Of a stretch of DNA of 64,000 bases, positions 26,428 through 35,358 are shown piece by piece. The DNA is from Amycolatopsis lexingtonensis (GTDB lineage: Bacteria > Actinomycetota > Actinomycetes > Mycobacteriales > Pseudonocardiaceae). A program made the position numbers and the translations under genes. How positions within the stretch are numbered: position 1 is the first letter of the stretch; every line of letters starts with the position of its first letter. The DNA lies in the NCBI RefSeq assembly GCF_014873755.1, contig NZ_JADBEG010000001.1, positions 5,129,501-5,193,500 on the forward strand, given 5' to 3'. Under the pieces are notes generated by a model. It was given only the letters and a program-made list of their open reading frames with translations, had not been told where the DNA came from and did not search any database.

Positions 26428-27320
26428 CTGGCGGGCCATTCCCATTCGAAGCCGTACCGTCCGGGGCCGAAGTTGAGCGCGACCCCGTGCACCGCACCGG
26501 ATTCCGGGACGACGTCGGTTTCTTCGCCGGGCTCGGCGAAGCGGCGGCAGACCGGCGGGACCGCCTCGGGCGAGAACCGGATTTCGAGCACGTATTCGCG
26601 GACCGGGAGCCGGAATTTGCGTTCGTAGTTCGTCGCGATCGGGTACGGCGCGCGGTTCACGAGCGTGTGCTCGGTGATGACGGTTTCGCCGCGCTCGAGC
26701 GGCCGGGCGAAAAGCAGTTCGACGACGAGAAGACCGTCTTCGGGCTTCAGCACGCTGCGGCCGGGGTGGCAGCCGCGCAGCGAACGCAGCTCCGGCAGCG
26801 GCCGGTCGTGCTCGTCCAGGTGCAGGATCACCACCCAGCGGTCCGGGCCATCGGCTTCGGCGCGCAGCACCTGCCGCGAACGGAATTCCAGCTCCTCGCG
26901 GCCGGCCCCGACGGTGACGACGTCGTGCTGGCTGAGCCGGGTCAGCCGTTCGTCCCACCGGGTGTCCACATCGGACACCGCAGCGTCGATGCGCCGCCCG
27001 TCCGGCCAGAACCGGCCGATCTCCGCGGCCGCGGACCGGCGGGCCCGGGGCGGGCCCAGCAGCGCGGCGAGCGAACCGGCCGGTACCTCCAGGACGGCTT
27101 CGAGCTGCCGCAGCCCGCGCAGCGAGTCCCGCCGTTCGGGGCGGCTGCGGCCGGACTGCCAGTAGCTCAGCGTCGCCGTCGTGACCGAGACGCCGCGGGC
27201 GCGCAGGTGCTCGCGAAGCCGGTCCAGGCTCAGCCCGCGGGCACGGATCGCCGCGCGCAGGGCGGCGTCGAACGGGCCCTCGCGCAGCAACACCCCGAGG
27301 TCGGGGGACGGCACGGCCAC
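26424..27320 (-). CDS. Helix-turn-helix regulator, probable local regulator of the protease
   Basis: This 298-residue protein has an XRE-like helix-turn-helix near the N terminus (about residues 15-85, VSVTTATLSYWQSGRSRP) and a long C-terminal domain rich in beta strands that I do not recognise as a named effector domain. Identical 11-bp palindromes lie about 40 bp upstream of its start and just upstream of the next gene, the secreted protease, which fits autoregulation plus control of the protease. The TAA stop is itself part of the second palindrome. Confidence 0.8.
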   Translation of the reverse strand: MAVPSPDLGVLLREGPFDAALRAAIRARGLSLDRLREHLRARGVSVTTATLSYWQSGRSRPERRDSLRGLRQLEAVLEVPAGSLAALLGPPRARRSAAAEIGRFWPDGRRIDAAVSDVDTRWDERLTRLSQHDVVTVGAGREELEFRSRQVLRAEADGPDRWVVILHLDEHDRPLPELRSLRGCHPGRSVLKPEDGLLVVELLFARPLERGETVITEHTLVNRAPYPIATNYERKFRLPVREYVLEIRFSPEAVPPVCRRFAEPGEETDVVPESGAVHGVALNFGPGRYGFEWEWPAS

Positions 27321-27358
27321 CGAAAGATCTTAAGCCGCGCCGACCCCGGCGAAAGGTG

Positions 27359-27369
27359 TTAACAGTTAA
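27359..27369. promoter_or_regulatory. Palindrome TTAACAGTTAA, copy 2
   Basis: This is identical to the copy at 26417-26427 and lies 39 bp upstream of the HTH regulator start, next to the stop of the MFS gene. Its position fits a promoter-proximal operator. Confidence 0.6.
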
Positions 27370-27372
27370 GAA

Positions 27373-28602
27373 TCAGACGAACCGGCGGCGCCCGGCGAGC
27401 GCGCCGAACACCACCTGCACGACGAGCAGGCCGAGCAGCATCGCCAGCGGCACGGTCCAGCCGCCCGCGAGGTCGTGCAGCAGGCCGAAGAGGAACGGCC
27501 CGAGCGCGGCGAACAGGTAGCCGAAGCCCTGCGCCATGCCGGACAGCCGGGCGGTGTCCGCGCCGGTCCGCGCCCGCAGCGCGATGACGGTCAGCGCCAG
27601 TGAGAACACGCTCATGCCGAGCCCGATCAGCAGGCTCCACAGCAGCGGCGACCACGAGGGGGCGAACATCAGCCCGGCGGTGCCGGCGAACCCGAACACG
27701 CCGAGCGCGGCGATCCACGGACCCTGCCCGCGCTGCCGGGCGGCCATCGGCGCGACGAAGAGACTGATCGGCACGGCGATCAGCGAGACCAGGCCGAACA
27801 GCAGCCCGGCGTCGTCGCGCGACACGCCCGCGTCCATCAGCACCTGCGGGAACCAGCCCATCGCCGCGTAGGCGTAGAAGGCCTGCAGGCCGAAGAAGAC
27901 CGTGACGATCCACGCCAGCCGGTTGCGCAGCAGCGACCGGCCGCCGGCCGCGGCGTCGGCATGCCTCGGCGCCCGGCCGGTGCCGCGGGCTGCGAGAATC
28001 CACGCCAGCAGCGCGACGAGGGCCACCACGGCCCAGCTGCCCAGCGCCGGGCGCCAGCCGCCGAACGCGTCGCCGAGCTGCGGGGTCACCGCCGACCCCA
28101 GCGCGCCGCCGCCCTGCAGGGCCGCGGTGTAGACACCGGTCATGACGCCGATGCGGGCCGGGAAGGAGTCCTTGATGACCACCGGGATCAGCACGTTGAT
28201 CAGCGCGATGCCGGCGGTGGCCACCAGGGTCCCGCCGAGCACCACGGCCGGCCCGTCGAGCACGCGCAACACGAGCCCAGCCGCGAGCGTGCTCAGCGCG
28301 ATCGCGATGGCGGCGCCGATGCCGGCCCGGCGGGCGAGCAGCGGCGCGGCCAGCCCGGCGCCGGCGAAGCACAGCGTCGGCAACGTCGTGAGCACACCGG
28401 CCCAGACCCCGGAAGTCCCCAGGTCGTGGCGCATTTCCGCGAGCATCGGGCCGACGCCGGTGATGGCCGGGCGCAGGTTGAGGGCGGTGAGCACCACCGC
28501 GACCGCCAGCAGCACCCCGCCGGCGACGACACCCGGAGTGCGGAACTCCACGGCGCCGTCCAGTTCGGGTTCGAGGGCGGATTCACGGTGTTCGACGCGC
28601 AT
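27373..28602 (-). CDS. MFS transporter, CynX/NimT type
   Basis: This 409-residue transporter has twelve predicted membrane segments and the LNLRPAITGVGPML signature near the N terminus, typical of the cyanate/2-nitroimidazole (CynX/NimT) branch of the major facilitator superfamily. The substrate is unknown and the direction is probably export. ATG at 28602 is chosen; the frame continues upstream through the divergent regulator. The divergent FCD-type GntR gene starts 48 bp away and is the probable regulator. Confidence 0.9.
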   Translation of the reverse strand: MRVEHRESALEPELDGAVEFRTPGVVAGGVLLAVAVVLTALNLRPAITGVGPMLAEMRHDLGTSGVWAGVLTTLPTLCFAGAGLAAPLLARRAGIGAAIAIALSTLAAGLVLRVLDGPAVVLGGTLVATAGIALINVLIPVVIKDSFPARIGVMTGVYTAALQGGGALGSAVTPQLGDAFGGWRPALGSWAVVALVALLAWILAARGTGRAPRHADAAAGGRSLLRNRLAWIVTVFFGLQAFYAYAAMGWFPQVLMDAGVSRDDAGLLFGLVSLIAVPISLFVAPMAARQRGQGPWIAALGVFGFAGTAGLMFAPSWSPLLWSLLIGLGMSVFSLALTVIALRARTGADTARLSGMAQGFGYLFAALGPFLFGLLHDLAGGWTVPLAMLLGLLVVQVVFGALAGRRRFV

Positions 28603-28624
28603 GACGGCTACTATCGCATACGTA

Positions 28625-28648
28625 GGATGATTGGATGAAGGGATAATC
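28625..28648. promoter_or_regulatory. Three 8-bp direct repeats (GGATGATT, GGATGAAG, GGATAATC)
   Basis: Three consecutive 8-bp units beginning GGAT fill the short divergent spacer immediately before the GTG of the GntR gene. A regulator would occlude both starts. The ribosome-binding site of the GntR gene overlaps the last unit. Confidence 0.45.
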
Positions 28649-28650
28649 CT

Positions 28651-29334
28651 GTGCCTCTGGCCACCACCCGGCGAGCAGGCCTCGTCGACCAGGTCATCGA
28701 CCAGCTGCGGACCGCGGTCACGCAGGGCGAATGGCCCATCGGCGAACGCATCCCCACCGAAGCCGAACTCGTCGACCAACTCGGCGTCGGGCGCAACACC
28801 GTCCGCGAGGCCGTGCGCGCGCTCGCCCACACCGGCCTGCTGGAGGTCCGGCAGGGCGACGGCACCTACGTGCGCGCCACCAGCGAGGTGTCCGGCGCGA
28901 TCCGGCGGCTCTGCGGGTCGGAGCTGCGCGAGGTCCTGCAGGTCCGGCGCACCCTGGAGGTCGAGGGCGCGCGCCTGGCCGCCGCCGAGCGGACCGACGA
29001 CGAGGTCGCCGAACTGTGGGCCCTGCTGTCCCGCCGGGACACCGAGCTGCGCGACGGGCGCTGGGAGGACTTCGCGCGCACGGACGCGGAGTTCCACTGC
29101 GCCGTCGTCCGCGCCGGCCACAACCGGCTGCTCACCGAGCTCTACCGCGGGCTGACCGAGGTCATCACGGCCAGCGTCGCGGCGACGTCCAGCATCACGC
29201 CGGGCGCGGAGCACGTGCCCGAGATCGGCCACGAAGGTCTCGCCCGGGCCATCGCCGACCGGGACGCGGACCGGGCCGCCGCCGAGGCGTGCGGCTTCCT
29301 GGACGAGCTGCTGGAGCGCATCGAACGCGCTTGA
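28651..29334 (+). CDS. GntR/FadR-family (FCD) transcriptional regulator
   Basis: This 227-residue regulator has an N-terminal winged helix (residues about 8-75, with GERIPTEAELVDQLGVGRNT and GDGTYVRA) and a C-terminal all-helical FCD effector domain (about 85-220) with the His/Asp/Glu positions used for metal binding in the family. FCD regulators usually sense small carboxylates and repress adjacent transport or catabolic genes, here the divergent MFS transporter. It starts with GTG. Confidence 0.92.
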   Translation: MPLATTRRAGLVDQVIDQLRTAVTQGEWPIGERIPTEAELVDQLGVGRNTVREAVRALAHTGLLEVRQGDGTYVRATSEVSGAIRRLCGSELREVLQVRRTLEVEGARLAAAERTDDEVAELWALLSRRDTELRDGRWEDFARTDAEFHCAVVRAGHNRLLTELYRGLTEVITASVAATSSITPGAEHVPEIGHEGLARAIADRDADRAAAEACGFLDELLERIERA

Positions 29335-29352
29335 CCTGCACATTTGCCGCCT

Positions 29353-29427
29353 TTGGCATCACAATCGACCCCTAAGGGTGCCAATTCAGGGTTGTCGTGG
29401 CACCACCGTGGCGCCATAGTTGCGCCA
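29353..29427 (+). promoter_or_regulatory. Multiple TGGCRCCA-like sites, probable ribbon-helix-helix operator
   Basis: TGGCACCA (29398-29405), TGGCGCCA (29409-29416) and TTGCGCCA (29420-29427) are 8-bp dyads repeated with an exact 11-bp period, the last touching the ATG. Further upstream, TTGGCATC (29353-29360) and GGTGCCAA (29377-29384) give two more half-sites in inverted orientation. One-turn spacing is the signature of cooperative binding by ribbon-helix-helix dimers, and the next gene encodes such a protein. Confidence 0.65.
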
Positions 29428-29915
29428 TGGACCTGACGCCCTTCGTGGAAGAACTCCGCCGGGAGCTCGCGGTCGCCGCCGAAGCGGCGGGTGAGGAAGC
29501 CGTCGCCCTGGCCGAGCGCCTCACCGCGCCGCTCGAATCGGCGATCCGGCTCACCCTGCTCGACGCCCTTTCCGCGGCGGCCGACGAGATCACCCGCGAC
29601 CTCGCCCCCGGCTCCGTCGAGGTGCGCCTGCGCCGCCGCGAAGCCGAATTCGCCGTCGCGCTGCCTGCCGCACCCGAGCCACCACCCCAGGAAACGCCCC
29701 CGGCGCCCCCGGAAGCCGACGACGGCGCCGTCGCCCGGGTCAACCTCCGGCTGCCCGAAACGCTCAAGCAGCGCGTCGAAGAGGCCGCAAACCGGGAGAT
29801 GCTCTCGATCAACGCCTGGCTCGTGCGGGCCGCGAGCGCCGCCCTCGGTCCCGGCAAGAGCCAGCCGCACCGCCGGTCGGTCTTCGGCGAGAAGTACACC
29901 GGCTGGGTTCAGTAA
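29427..29915 (+). CDS. Ribbon-helix-helix DNA-binding protein, probable operon regulator
   Basis: This 162-residue protein has a charged helical N-terminal region (about 1-65), a Pro/Glu-rich linker (about 75-100), and a C-terminal MetJ/Arc-type ribbon-helix-helix (about residues 105-142: NLRLPETLKQRVEEAANREM and INAWLVRAAS). The first strand would read the DNA major groove. It is the first gene of a set followed by DUF4097 and ABC exporter genes, and its start abuts tandem operator-like repeats, so it is probably an autorepressor. No toxin gene follows, so it is not a classical antitoxin. ATG at 29427 is chosen over an upstream GTG. Confidence 0.8.
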   Translation: MDLTPFVEELRRELAVAAEAAGEEAVALAERLTAPLESAIRLTLLDALSAAADEITRDLAPGSVEVRLRRREAEFAVALPAAPEPPPQETPPAPPEADDGAVARVNLRLPETLKQRVEEAANREMLSINAWLVRAASAALGPGKSQPHRRSVFGEKYTGWVQ

Positions 29916-29991
29916 CCCGCCACTCTTCCTTTTCCCTCACACGTCTCCGACCTGCGGAGACGCCACCCGAGCACCCCAGGAGGGCGCAGCC

Positions 29992-30834
29992 ATGCCCGTT
30001 TTCGCCACCCCCGAGCCGATCTCGGCCACGATCGACGTCAGCATCGCCGACATCCGGATCGTCGCCGGCGAGCGCGCGGAAACCACCGTCGAGATCGAGC
30101 CCGCCGACCCGTCCGAACCCGAAGACGTGCGGGCGGTCGCCAAGACCCGCGTCGAGTTCGCGAGCGGTGAACTGCTGGTCAAGGGCCCGAAGTACGCCAC
30201 CAAGCTGTGGGGCAAGGGCGGCTCCCTGCACGTCACGGTCGAGCTGCCCGCCGGCTCGCGCCTCCGGTCCACGGCCGCCATGGGCGACATCCGGGTCAGC
30301 GGCCAGGTCGGCGACAGCCGCATCAAGACCTCGGTCGGCGACATCCACCTCGACGAAGCCGCCCGGCTCGAGGCGAGCACCGCCACCGGCGACGTCTCCA
30401 TCGAGCGGGCCACCGGGCACGTCGAGGCCCACACCGGCTCCGGCGAGCTGCGGATCCGCGAGATCGACGGCACCGCCGTGCTGAAGAACTCCAACGGCGA
30501 GACCCGCGTCGGCGAAGTCACCGGCGACCTGCGGGTCAACACCGCGAACGGCGACATCTTCGTTTCCCTCGCCCACGCGAGCGTGCACGCCAAGACCGCG
30601 TCCGGCGACATCCGGCTCAACGAGGTCATGCGCGACTCCGTCGTCCTCGAAACCGCGGTCGGCGAGATCGAGGTCGGCGTCCGCGAGGGCAGCGCCGCCT
30701 GGCTCGAGCTCAACTCCCTGACCGGTTCCGTGCGCAACACGCTCACCCCCTCCGAGGGGCCGGGCGGGACCACGGAAACGGTCGAGGTCAAAGCCCACAC
30801 CTACACCGGCGACATCGTCATCCGCCGGGCCTGA
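29992..30834 (+). CDS. DUF4097-family beta-strand repeat protein
   Basis: This 280-residue protein is composed of short repeated strands with recurring GDI/GDV turns (MGDIRVSG, VGDIHLDE, TGDVSIER, SGDIRLNE, TGDIVIRR), the single-stranded beta-helix pattern of DUF4097. It has no signal peptide or membrane segment. The molecular role of the family is unknown; members commonly sit beside ABC exporters or envelope-stress genes. Here it lies 76 bp after the ribbon-helix-helix gene and 26 bp before the ABC ATPase gene. A GGAGG site precedes the ATG. Confidence 0.87.
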   Translation: MPVFATPEPISATIDVSIADIRIVAGERAETTVEIEPADPSEPEDVRAVAKTRVEFASGELLVKGPKYATKLWGKGGSLHVTVELPAGSRLRSTAAMGDIRVSGQVGDSRIKTSVGDIHLDEAARLEASTATGDVSIERATGHVEAHTGSGELRIREIDGTAVLKNSNGETRVGEVTGDLRVNTANGDIFVSLAHASVHAKTASGDIRLNEVMRDSVVLETAVGEIEVGVREGSAAWLELNSLTGSVRNTLTPSEGPGGTTETVEVKAHTYTGDIVIRRA

Positions 30835-30860
30835 AACTCCGCACAGAGAAGGGGAAGACC

Positions 30861-31817
30861 ATGCCAGACGCCATCGTGGCCGAAGGGCTCGTCAAGAAGT
30901 ACGGCTCCGTCACCGCCCTCGACGGGATGGACCTGCGGGTCCCGGAGGGCACCGTGCTCGGCGTGCTCGGGCCGAACGGCGCCGGGAAGACCACCACCGT
31001 CCAGATCCTCACGACGCTGCAGAAGCCGGACGCCGGCCGCGCGACGGTCGCCGGGTTCGACGTCGTCAAGGACGCGCACGTGCTGCGTTCGCACATCGGC
31101 GCGTCCGGCCAGTACGCCGCCGTCGACCAGGAGCTGACCGGGGCCGAGAACCTCGAGATGGTCGGGCGGCTCTACCACCTCGGCACCAAGCGGGCCAAGG
31201 CCCGCGGCCGGGAGCTGCTGGCCCGGTTCAGCCTCGAAGACGCCGCCGACCGGCCGGTGAAGGGGTACTCCGGCGGCATGCGGCGCCGGCTCGACCTGGC
31301 CGGCGCGCTCGTGGCCAACCCGCCGGTGCTGTTCCTCGACGAGCCCACGACCGGGCTCGACCCGCGCGCCCGCACCGAGCTGTGGGACGTCATCACCGAG
31401 CTGGTCGCGGGCGGCACCACGCTGCTGCTGACCACGCAGTACCTCGAAGAGGCCGACCGGCTGGCCGACAGCATCGCTGTGATCGACCACGGGCGCGTGA
31501 TCGCCCGCGGCACCGCCGACGAGCTCAAGGACCTCGTCGGCGGCGAGCGGATCGAGCTGACCGTCGGCACGCACGCCGACGTCGGCGTCGCGCAGCGGGC
31601 GCTGGCGCGGCTGGCCAGCGGCGAGCCGCAGGCCGAGGCGTTCCGGCTCACCGTACCCGTGACCCACGGCGCGAAAGCGCTTACCGAAGCGCTCGCCCTG
31701 CTCGCCGCCGACGGCGTCGACGTCCGCGACGTCGGCGTCCGCCGCCCCACCCTCGACGACGTTTTCCTCACTCTCACCGGCCACGAGACGGCCGAACCCG
31801 CGAAGGAGGCCGTGTGA
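30861..31817 (+). CDS. ABC transporter ATP-binding protein, DrrA type
   Basis: This 318-residue ATPase of the drug-exporter (daunorubicin resistance) class has Walker A GPNGAGKTT, signature YSGGMRRRLDLA, Walker B VLFLDEPTTGLD, and a H-loop replaced by a Gln (LLTTQYLEEAD), as is usual in DrrA-type ATPases. The C-terminal about 80 residues form the extra domain of this class, including RRPTLDDVFLTLTG. It pairs with the permease encoded next, and the genes overlap (TGATG). Confidence 0.95.
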   Translation: MPDAIVAEGLVKKYGSVTALDGMDLRVPEGTVLGVLGPNGAGKTTTVQILTTLQKPDAGRATVAGFDVVKDAHVLRSHIGASGQYAAVDQELTGAENLEMVGRLYHLGTKRAKARGRELLARFSLEDAADRPVKGYSGGMRRRLDLAGALVANPPVLFLDEPTTGLDPRARTELWDVITELVAGGTTLLLTTQYLEEADRLADSIAVIDHGRVIARGTADELKDLVGGERIELTVGTHADVGVAQRALARLASGEPQAEAFRLTVPVTHGAKALTEALALLAADGVDVRDVGVRRPTLDDVFLTLTGHETAEPAKEAV

Positions 31818-32620
31818 TGAACGCGGTGCAGATGGCCGTGACCGACGGCGTGACCGTCGCCAAGCGCAACTCGATCAAGATCGTCCGGTCGCTGGACCTG
31901 CTCGGGTCCATCGTGTTCATGCCGGTGATGTTCGTGCTGCTCTTCGGCTACGTGTTCGGCAGCGTGATCGACATCCCCGGCATGTCCTACCGCGAGTTCA
32001 TGCTCCCGGGGATCTTCACCCTCGCCGTGGCGATGGGCAGCATCGTCACCGGCTACGGGCTGACCGACGACCTGCAGAAGGGCATCATCGACCGGTTCAG
32101 ATCGCTGCCGATGTCGCCGGCCGCGGTGCTGATCGGGCGCACCACGGCGGACCTGATCCTCAACGTGACGAGCCTGCTCATCATGGGCCTCGTCGGCCTG
32201 CTGGTCGGCTGGCGCATCCACACCGGCGTCTTCGAGGCGCTCGGCGGCGTGCTCCTGCTGCTCGCCTTCGCCTACGCGCTGTCGTGGGTGATGGGGACGC
32301 TCGGCCTGGCCGTGCGCAAGCCCGAGGTGTTCAACAACGTCTCGAGCGTGGCGATCTTCCCGCTCACCTTCCTGGCCAACACGTTCGTCGACAGCGGCCG
32401 CCTGCCCACCCCGCTGCGGGTGATCGCGGACTGGAACCCGGTCTCGGCGATCACCCAGGCGGCGCGGGAGCTGTTCGGCAACACCAGCGCGTCGATGCCG
32501 GTGCACGACGTCTGGCCGATGCAGCACGCCGTGCTGGCTTCGGTGCTGTGGATCGCGGTGCTGCTGGCGATCTTCGTGCCGCTTTCGGTGCGCTGCTACA
32601 AGAAGGCCACGAGCCACTGA
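31817..32620 (+). CDS. ABC-2-type permease, DrrB type
   Basis: This 267-residue membrane protein has six predicted segments and the ABC-2 signature region around GIIDRFRSLPMSPAAVLIGR. With the preceding ATPase it should form an exporter for a lipophilic compound; self-resistance or envelope lipid export are both possible. The start overlaps the ATPase stop by one base, so translation is coupled. The gene ends two bases before the convergent map gene, with no clear terminator. Confidence 0.93.
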   Translation: MNAVQMAVTDGVTVAKRNSIKIVRSLDLLGSIVFMPVMFVLLFGYVFGSVIDIPGMSYREFMLPGIFTLAVAMGSIVTGYGLTDDLQKGIIDRFRSLPMSPAAVLIGRTTADLILNVTSLLIMGLVGLLVGWRIHTGVFEALGGVLLLLAFAYALSWVMGTLGLAVRKPEVFNNVSSVAIFPLTFLANTFVDSGRLPTPLRVIADWNPVSAITQAARELFGNTSASMPVHDVWPMQHAVLASVLWIAVLLAIFVPLSVRCYKKATSH

Positions 32621-32621
32621 C

Positions 32622-33479
32622 TCAGGGCAGCGTGAGGATCTCGCTGCCGTCGGCCGTCACCACGAGGGTGTGCTCGAACTGGGCCGTCCACTTCTTGTCC
32701 TTCGTGGTGACGGTCCAGTCGTCGGACCAGATGTCGTAGTCGATGGTGCCCAGCGTGATCATCGGCTCGATCGTGAAGGTCATGCCCTCCTCGATGATCG
32801 TGTCGACGGAGGGCTCTTCGTAGTGCAGGACCGTCGGCGGCGTGTGGAACGCGGGGCCGACGCCGTGGCCGGTGAAGTCGCGGACCACGCCGTAGCCGAA
32901 GCGCTTGGCGTAGGACTCGATGACCCGGCCGATGACGTTGAGCTGACGGCCCGGCCGGACCGCCTTGATCGCCCGCATCGTCGCCTCGCGGGTGCGCTCG
33001 ACCAGCAGGCGGGCCTCCTCGGAGACGTCGCCGGCCAGGAACGTCGCGTTCGTGTCGCCGTGGACGCCGCCGATGTAGGCGGTGACGTCGATGTTGCAGA
33101 TGTCGCCGTCCTCGATCACCGTCGAGTCCGGGATGCCGTGGCAGATGACCTCGTTGAGCGAGGTGCAGCACGACTTCGGGAAGTGGCGGTAGCCCAGCGT
33201 CGAGGGGTAGGCGTGGTGGTCGAGCAGGAACTCGTGCACCACCTTGTCGATGTCGTCCGTGGTGGCGCCCGGCTTGACCGCCTTGCCGCCCTCTTCCAGG
33301 GCCTGCGCCGCGATCCGGCTCGCGATCCGCATCGCCTCGATCACCTCGGGCGTGCGCACGCCGTTGCCGGTGTCCCGCTTCGGCGCCGGCTTGTCCACGT
33401 ACTCGGGACGGGCGATGGAACTGGGGACGTCGCGGCGCGGCGTCTGGACGCCGGGAACCAGCGGGGCACGAACGGACAT
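32622..33479 (-). CDS. map: Methionine aminopeptidase, type I
   Basis: This 285-residue metalloprotease removes the initiator Met from nascent proteins. The pita-bread core carries the metal ligands in [36 protein letters not shown] and FEHTLVVT. The N-terminal about 40-residue extension with Pro-rich PxxP-like motifs is typical of the actinobacterial MapB-type enzyme. ATG at 33479 is chosen because AGGTGGGGGG precedes it; a GTG three codons upstream sits within that site. It lies in the same neighbourhood as Mycobacterium tuberculosis Rv2861c. Confidence 0.95.
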   Translation of the reverse strand: MSVRAPLVPGVQTPRRDVPSSIARPEYVDKPAPKRDTGNGVRTPEVIEAMRIASRIAAQALEEGGKAVKPGATTDDIDKVVHEFLLDHHAYPSTLGYRHFPKSCCTSLNEVICHGIPDSTVIEDGDICNIDVTAYIGGVHGDTNATFLAGDVSEEARLLVERTREATMRAIKAVRPGRQLNVIGRVIESYAKRFGYGVVRDFTGHGVGPAFHTPPTVLHYEEPSVDTIIEEGMTFTIEPMITLGTIDYDIWSDDWTVTTKDKKWTAQFEHTLVVTADGSEILTLP

Positions 33480-33503
33480 GCCCCCCACCTTACGACGACC
33501 CGC

Positions 33504-35297
33504 TCAGCCGATCCCGGCCAGGAACCGGTGGGCGGCCTGCACCGCCGGTTTCGACGAACCGGCTTCGGTCAGCAGCACGGCGAACGCCAGGTCGCCGCGG
33601 TAGCCGACGAACCAGCCGTGCGAGCGGGAGCCGTCGCCGAACTGGGCGGTGCCGGTCTTGCCCGCCACGTCGGGGATGTCCCGCAGGCCGGTGGCGGTGC
33701 CGCTGGTGACGACCTCGCGCATCATCCCGCGCAGCGCGTCGATGACTTCCTGGGACGGCGCGTCGCCGACGTTCTTCGTGCTCGCCGGCATCCCCTTCAC
33801 CAGCGACGGCGTCGGCACCTTCCCGGCCTGCACGGTCGCCGCGACCAGGGCCATGCCGAACGGGCTGGTGACCACCGTGCCCTGGCCGAAGCCGTTTTCG
33901 GCGCGCTGGACGGCCGAGTCGCTGGCCGGGACGGCGCCGGTGACCGTGGTCAGGCCGGGGACCACGAAGTCGGCGCCGAGCCCGAACGAGCGGGCGGTAT
34001 CGGTCAGCGCCGACGCCGGGAGGCCCGCCGCGAGCCGGGCGAAGGTCGTGTTGCAGGACCGCGCGAACGCCGTCTTCAGCGGGACCCGGCCCAGGTCGAA
34101 GCGGCCTTCGTTCGGCACCACCCGGTTTTCGACCGTCGTGGTGCCGGGGCAGTCGACCGGGCTGCCCGCGTCGACGTCGCCCGCCGACAGCGCGGCCGCC
34201 GCCGTCACGATCTTGAACGTCGACCCCGGCGGGTAGCGCCCGGCCAGGGCCAGTGAGCCTTCGTCGTCGGCGGCGCCGTTCTGCGCCACGGCGAGGATGT
34301 CGCCGCTCGACGGCTGGATCGCCACCAGCGCGGCCGGGTACTCCTCGGGCTCGAGGGCCTTCTCGGCTGCGGCCTGGAGCCGCGCGCTGAGCGTGCTGGT
34401 CACGGCGGGCGCGGGCCGCGGCGGCTCGGCCTTGAGCTCGGCCGCCTCGCCCCCGGTGACGTCCCGGGTGACGATCCGCCAGCCCGCCGCCCCGGCCAGC
34501 TGCTGCTCGACCAGCGCGCGGATGCCCGGCAGGACCTGCTGCCCGGACCCGCGGGTCACCGGCAGCAGCCGCTCCTGGCTGGCGAAGCGGACGCCCGGCA
34601 GGTCGTAGATCGCCGGCTTGACCCGCTGGTAGTCGCCGGCGCGCAGGCTGATCACCGGGTAGGCGTCGCCGGGCTTGGTCTTGCTCATCCCGTCCAGCAC
34701 CGAGCGGCCGGTGACCGACGGCTCGTACCGGTGCAGCGCCTTGGCGAGGGTCCCGGCGACCGCGCTCGGGTCGCCGGCCTTCTGCGGGTCGACGACCACG
34801 CCGATCACGGTCTGCGGGCGCATCAGCGGCACGCCGTCGCGGTCGAGCACCGGCGCCGTCTCCGGCAGCTGGGGCAGCACGCCGAGGGTCTGGCCGACGG
34901 CCAGCTGCGGGTGCACGACGGTCGGCTGCCAGTGCACCTGCCAGCCGTTCTCGGCCGCGCGCAGCTGCGCGTCGGCGCGGTAGGACCAGCTGCGGCCGTG
35001 CGGCAGGTGCCAGGTGAGCCGGTAGCCGGCCGTGACGACGTCGCCGTCCGGCTGCTTCACCTCTTCGTCGTCGACGTCGAGCGACTCCGGGGCGAGCACG
35101 CCGAGGACCTGGGCCAGCACGGTCTTGGCGGCATCGGGCGAGTCGGTGTTCGCCGCCGCGGCGGCGACGTCCCCGGACCCGACGGCGTCCAGGAAGGCGG
35201 AGAGGGCGTCCTCGGGACCGTCTCCCGAGCACCCGGCCGTGGTCGCGGCGGCGAGCAGCAGCACCGCGAGGGCACCGCGACGTCGACGTGCACTCAT
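33504..35297 (-). CDS. Penicillin-binding lipoprotein (class B transpeptidase, MecA-N type)
   Basis: This 597-residue protein has a lipoprotein signal with the lipobox ending TTAGC (Cys about residue 24), an NTF2-like MecA-N domain (about 28-150), a PBP-dimer domain (about 160-290) and a transpeptidase domain. The active-site motifs are SxxK in PGSTFKI, SxN in ARSCNTTF, and KTG in KTGTAQF. It should cross-link peptidoglycan on the outer face of the membrane and bind beta-lactams. It corresponds by context to Mycobacterium tuberculosis Rv2864c. ATG at 35297 places the basic n-region correctly; the frame is open further upstream. Confidence 0.93.
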   Translation of the reverse strand: MSARRRRGALAVLLLAAATTAGCSGDGPEDALSAFLDAVGSGDVAAAAANTDSPDAAKTVLAQVLGVLAPESLDVDDEEVKQPDGDVVTAGYRLTWHLPHGRSWSYRADAQLRAAENGWQVHWQPTVVHPQLAVGQTLGVLPQLPETAPVLDRDGVPLMRPQTVIGVVVDPQKAGDPSAVAGTLAKALHRYEPSVTGRSVLDGMSKTKPGDAYPVISLRAGDYQRVKPAIYDLPGVRFASQERLLPVTRGSGQQVLPGIRALVEQQLAGAAGWRIVTRDVTGGEAAELKAEPPRPAPAVTSTLSARLQAAAEKALEPEEYPAALVAIQPSSGDILAVAQNGAADDEGSLALAGRYPPGSTFKIVTAAAALSAGDVDAGSPVDCPGTTTVENRVVPNEGRFDLGRVPLKTAFARSCNTTFARLAAGLPASALTDTARSFGLGADFVVPGLTTVTGAVPASDSAVQRAENGFGQGTVVTSPFGMALVAATVQAGKVPTPSLVKGMPASTKNVGDAPSQEVIDALRGMMREVVTSGTATGLRDIPDVAGKTGTAQFGDGSRSHGWFVGYRGDLAFAVLLTEAGSSKPAVQAAHRFLAGIG

Positions 35298-35358
35298 GGC
35301 GGGATAATGCCTGGTCAGCGGGTGTCTCCGCGGCTGAAACGCGGCCACGGAAGAGTGA

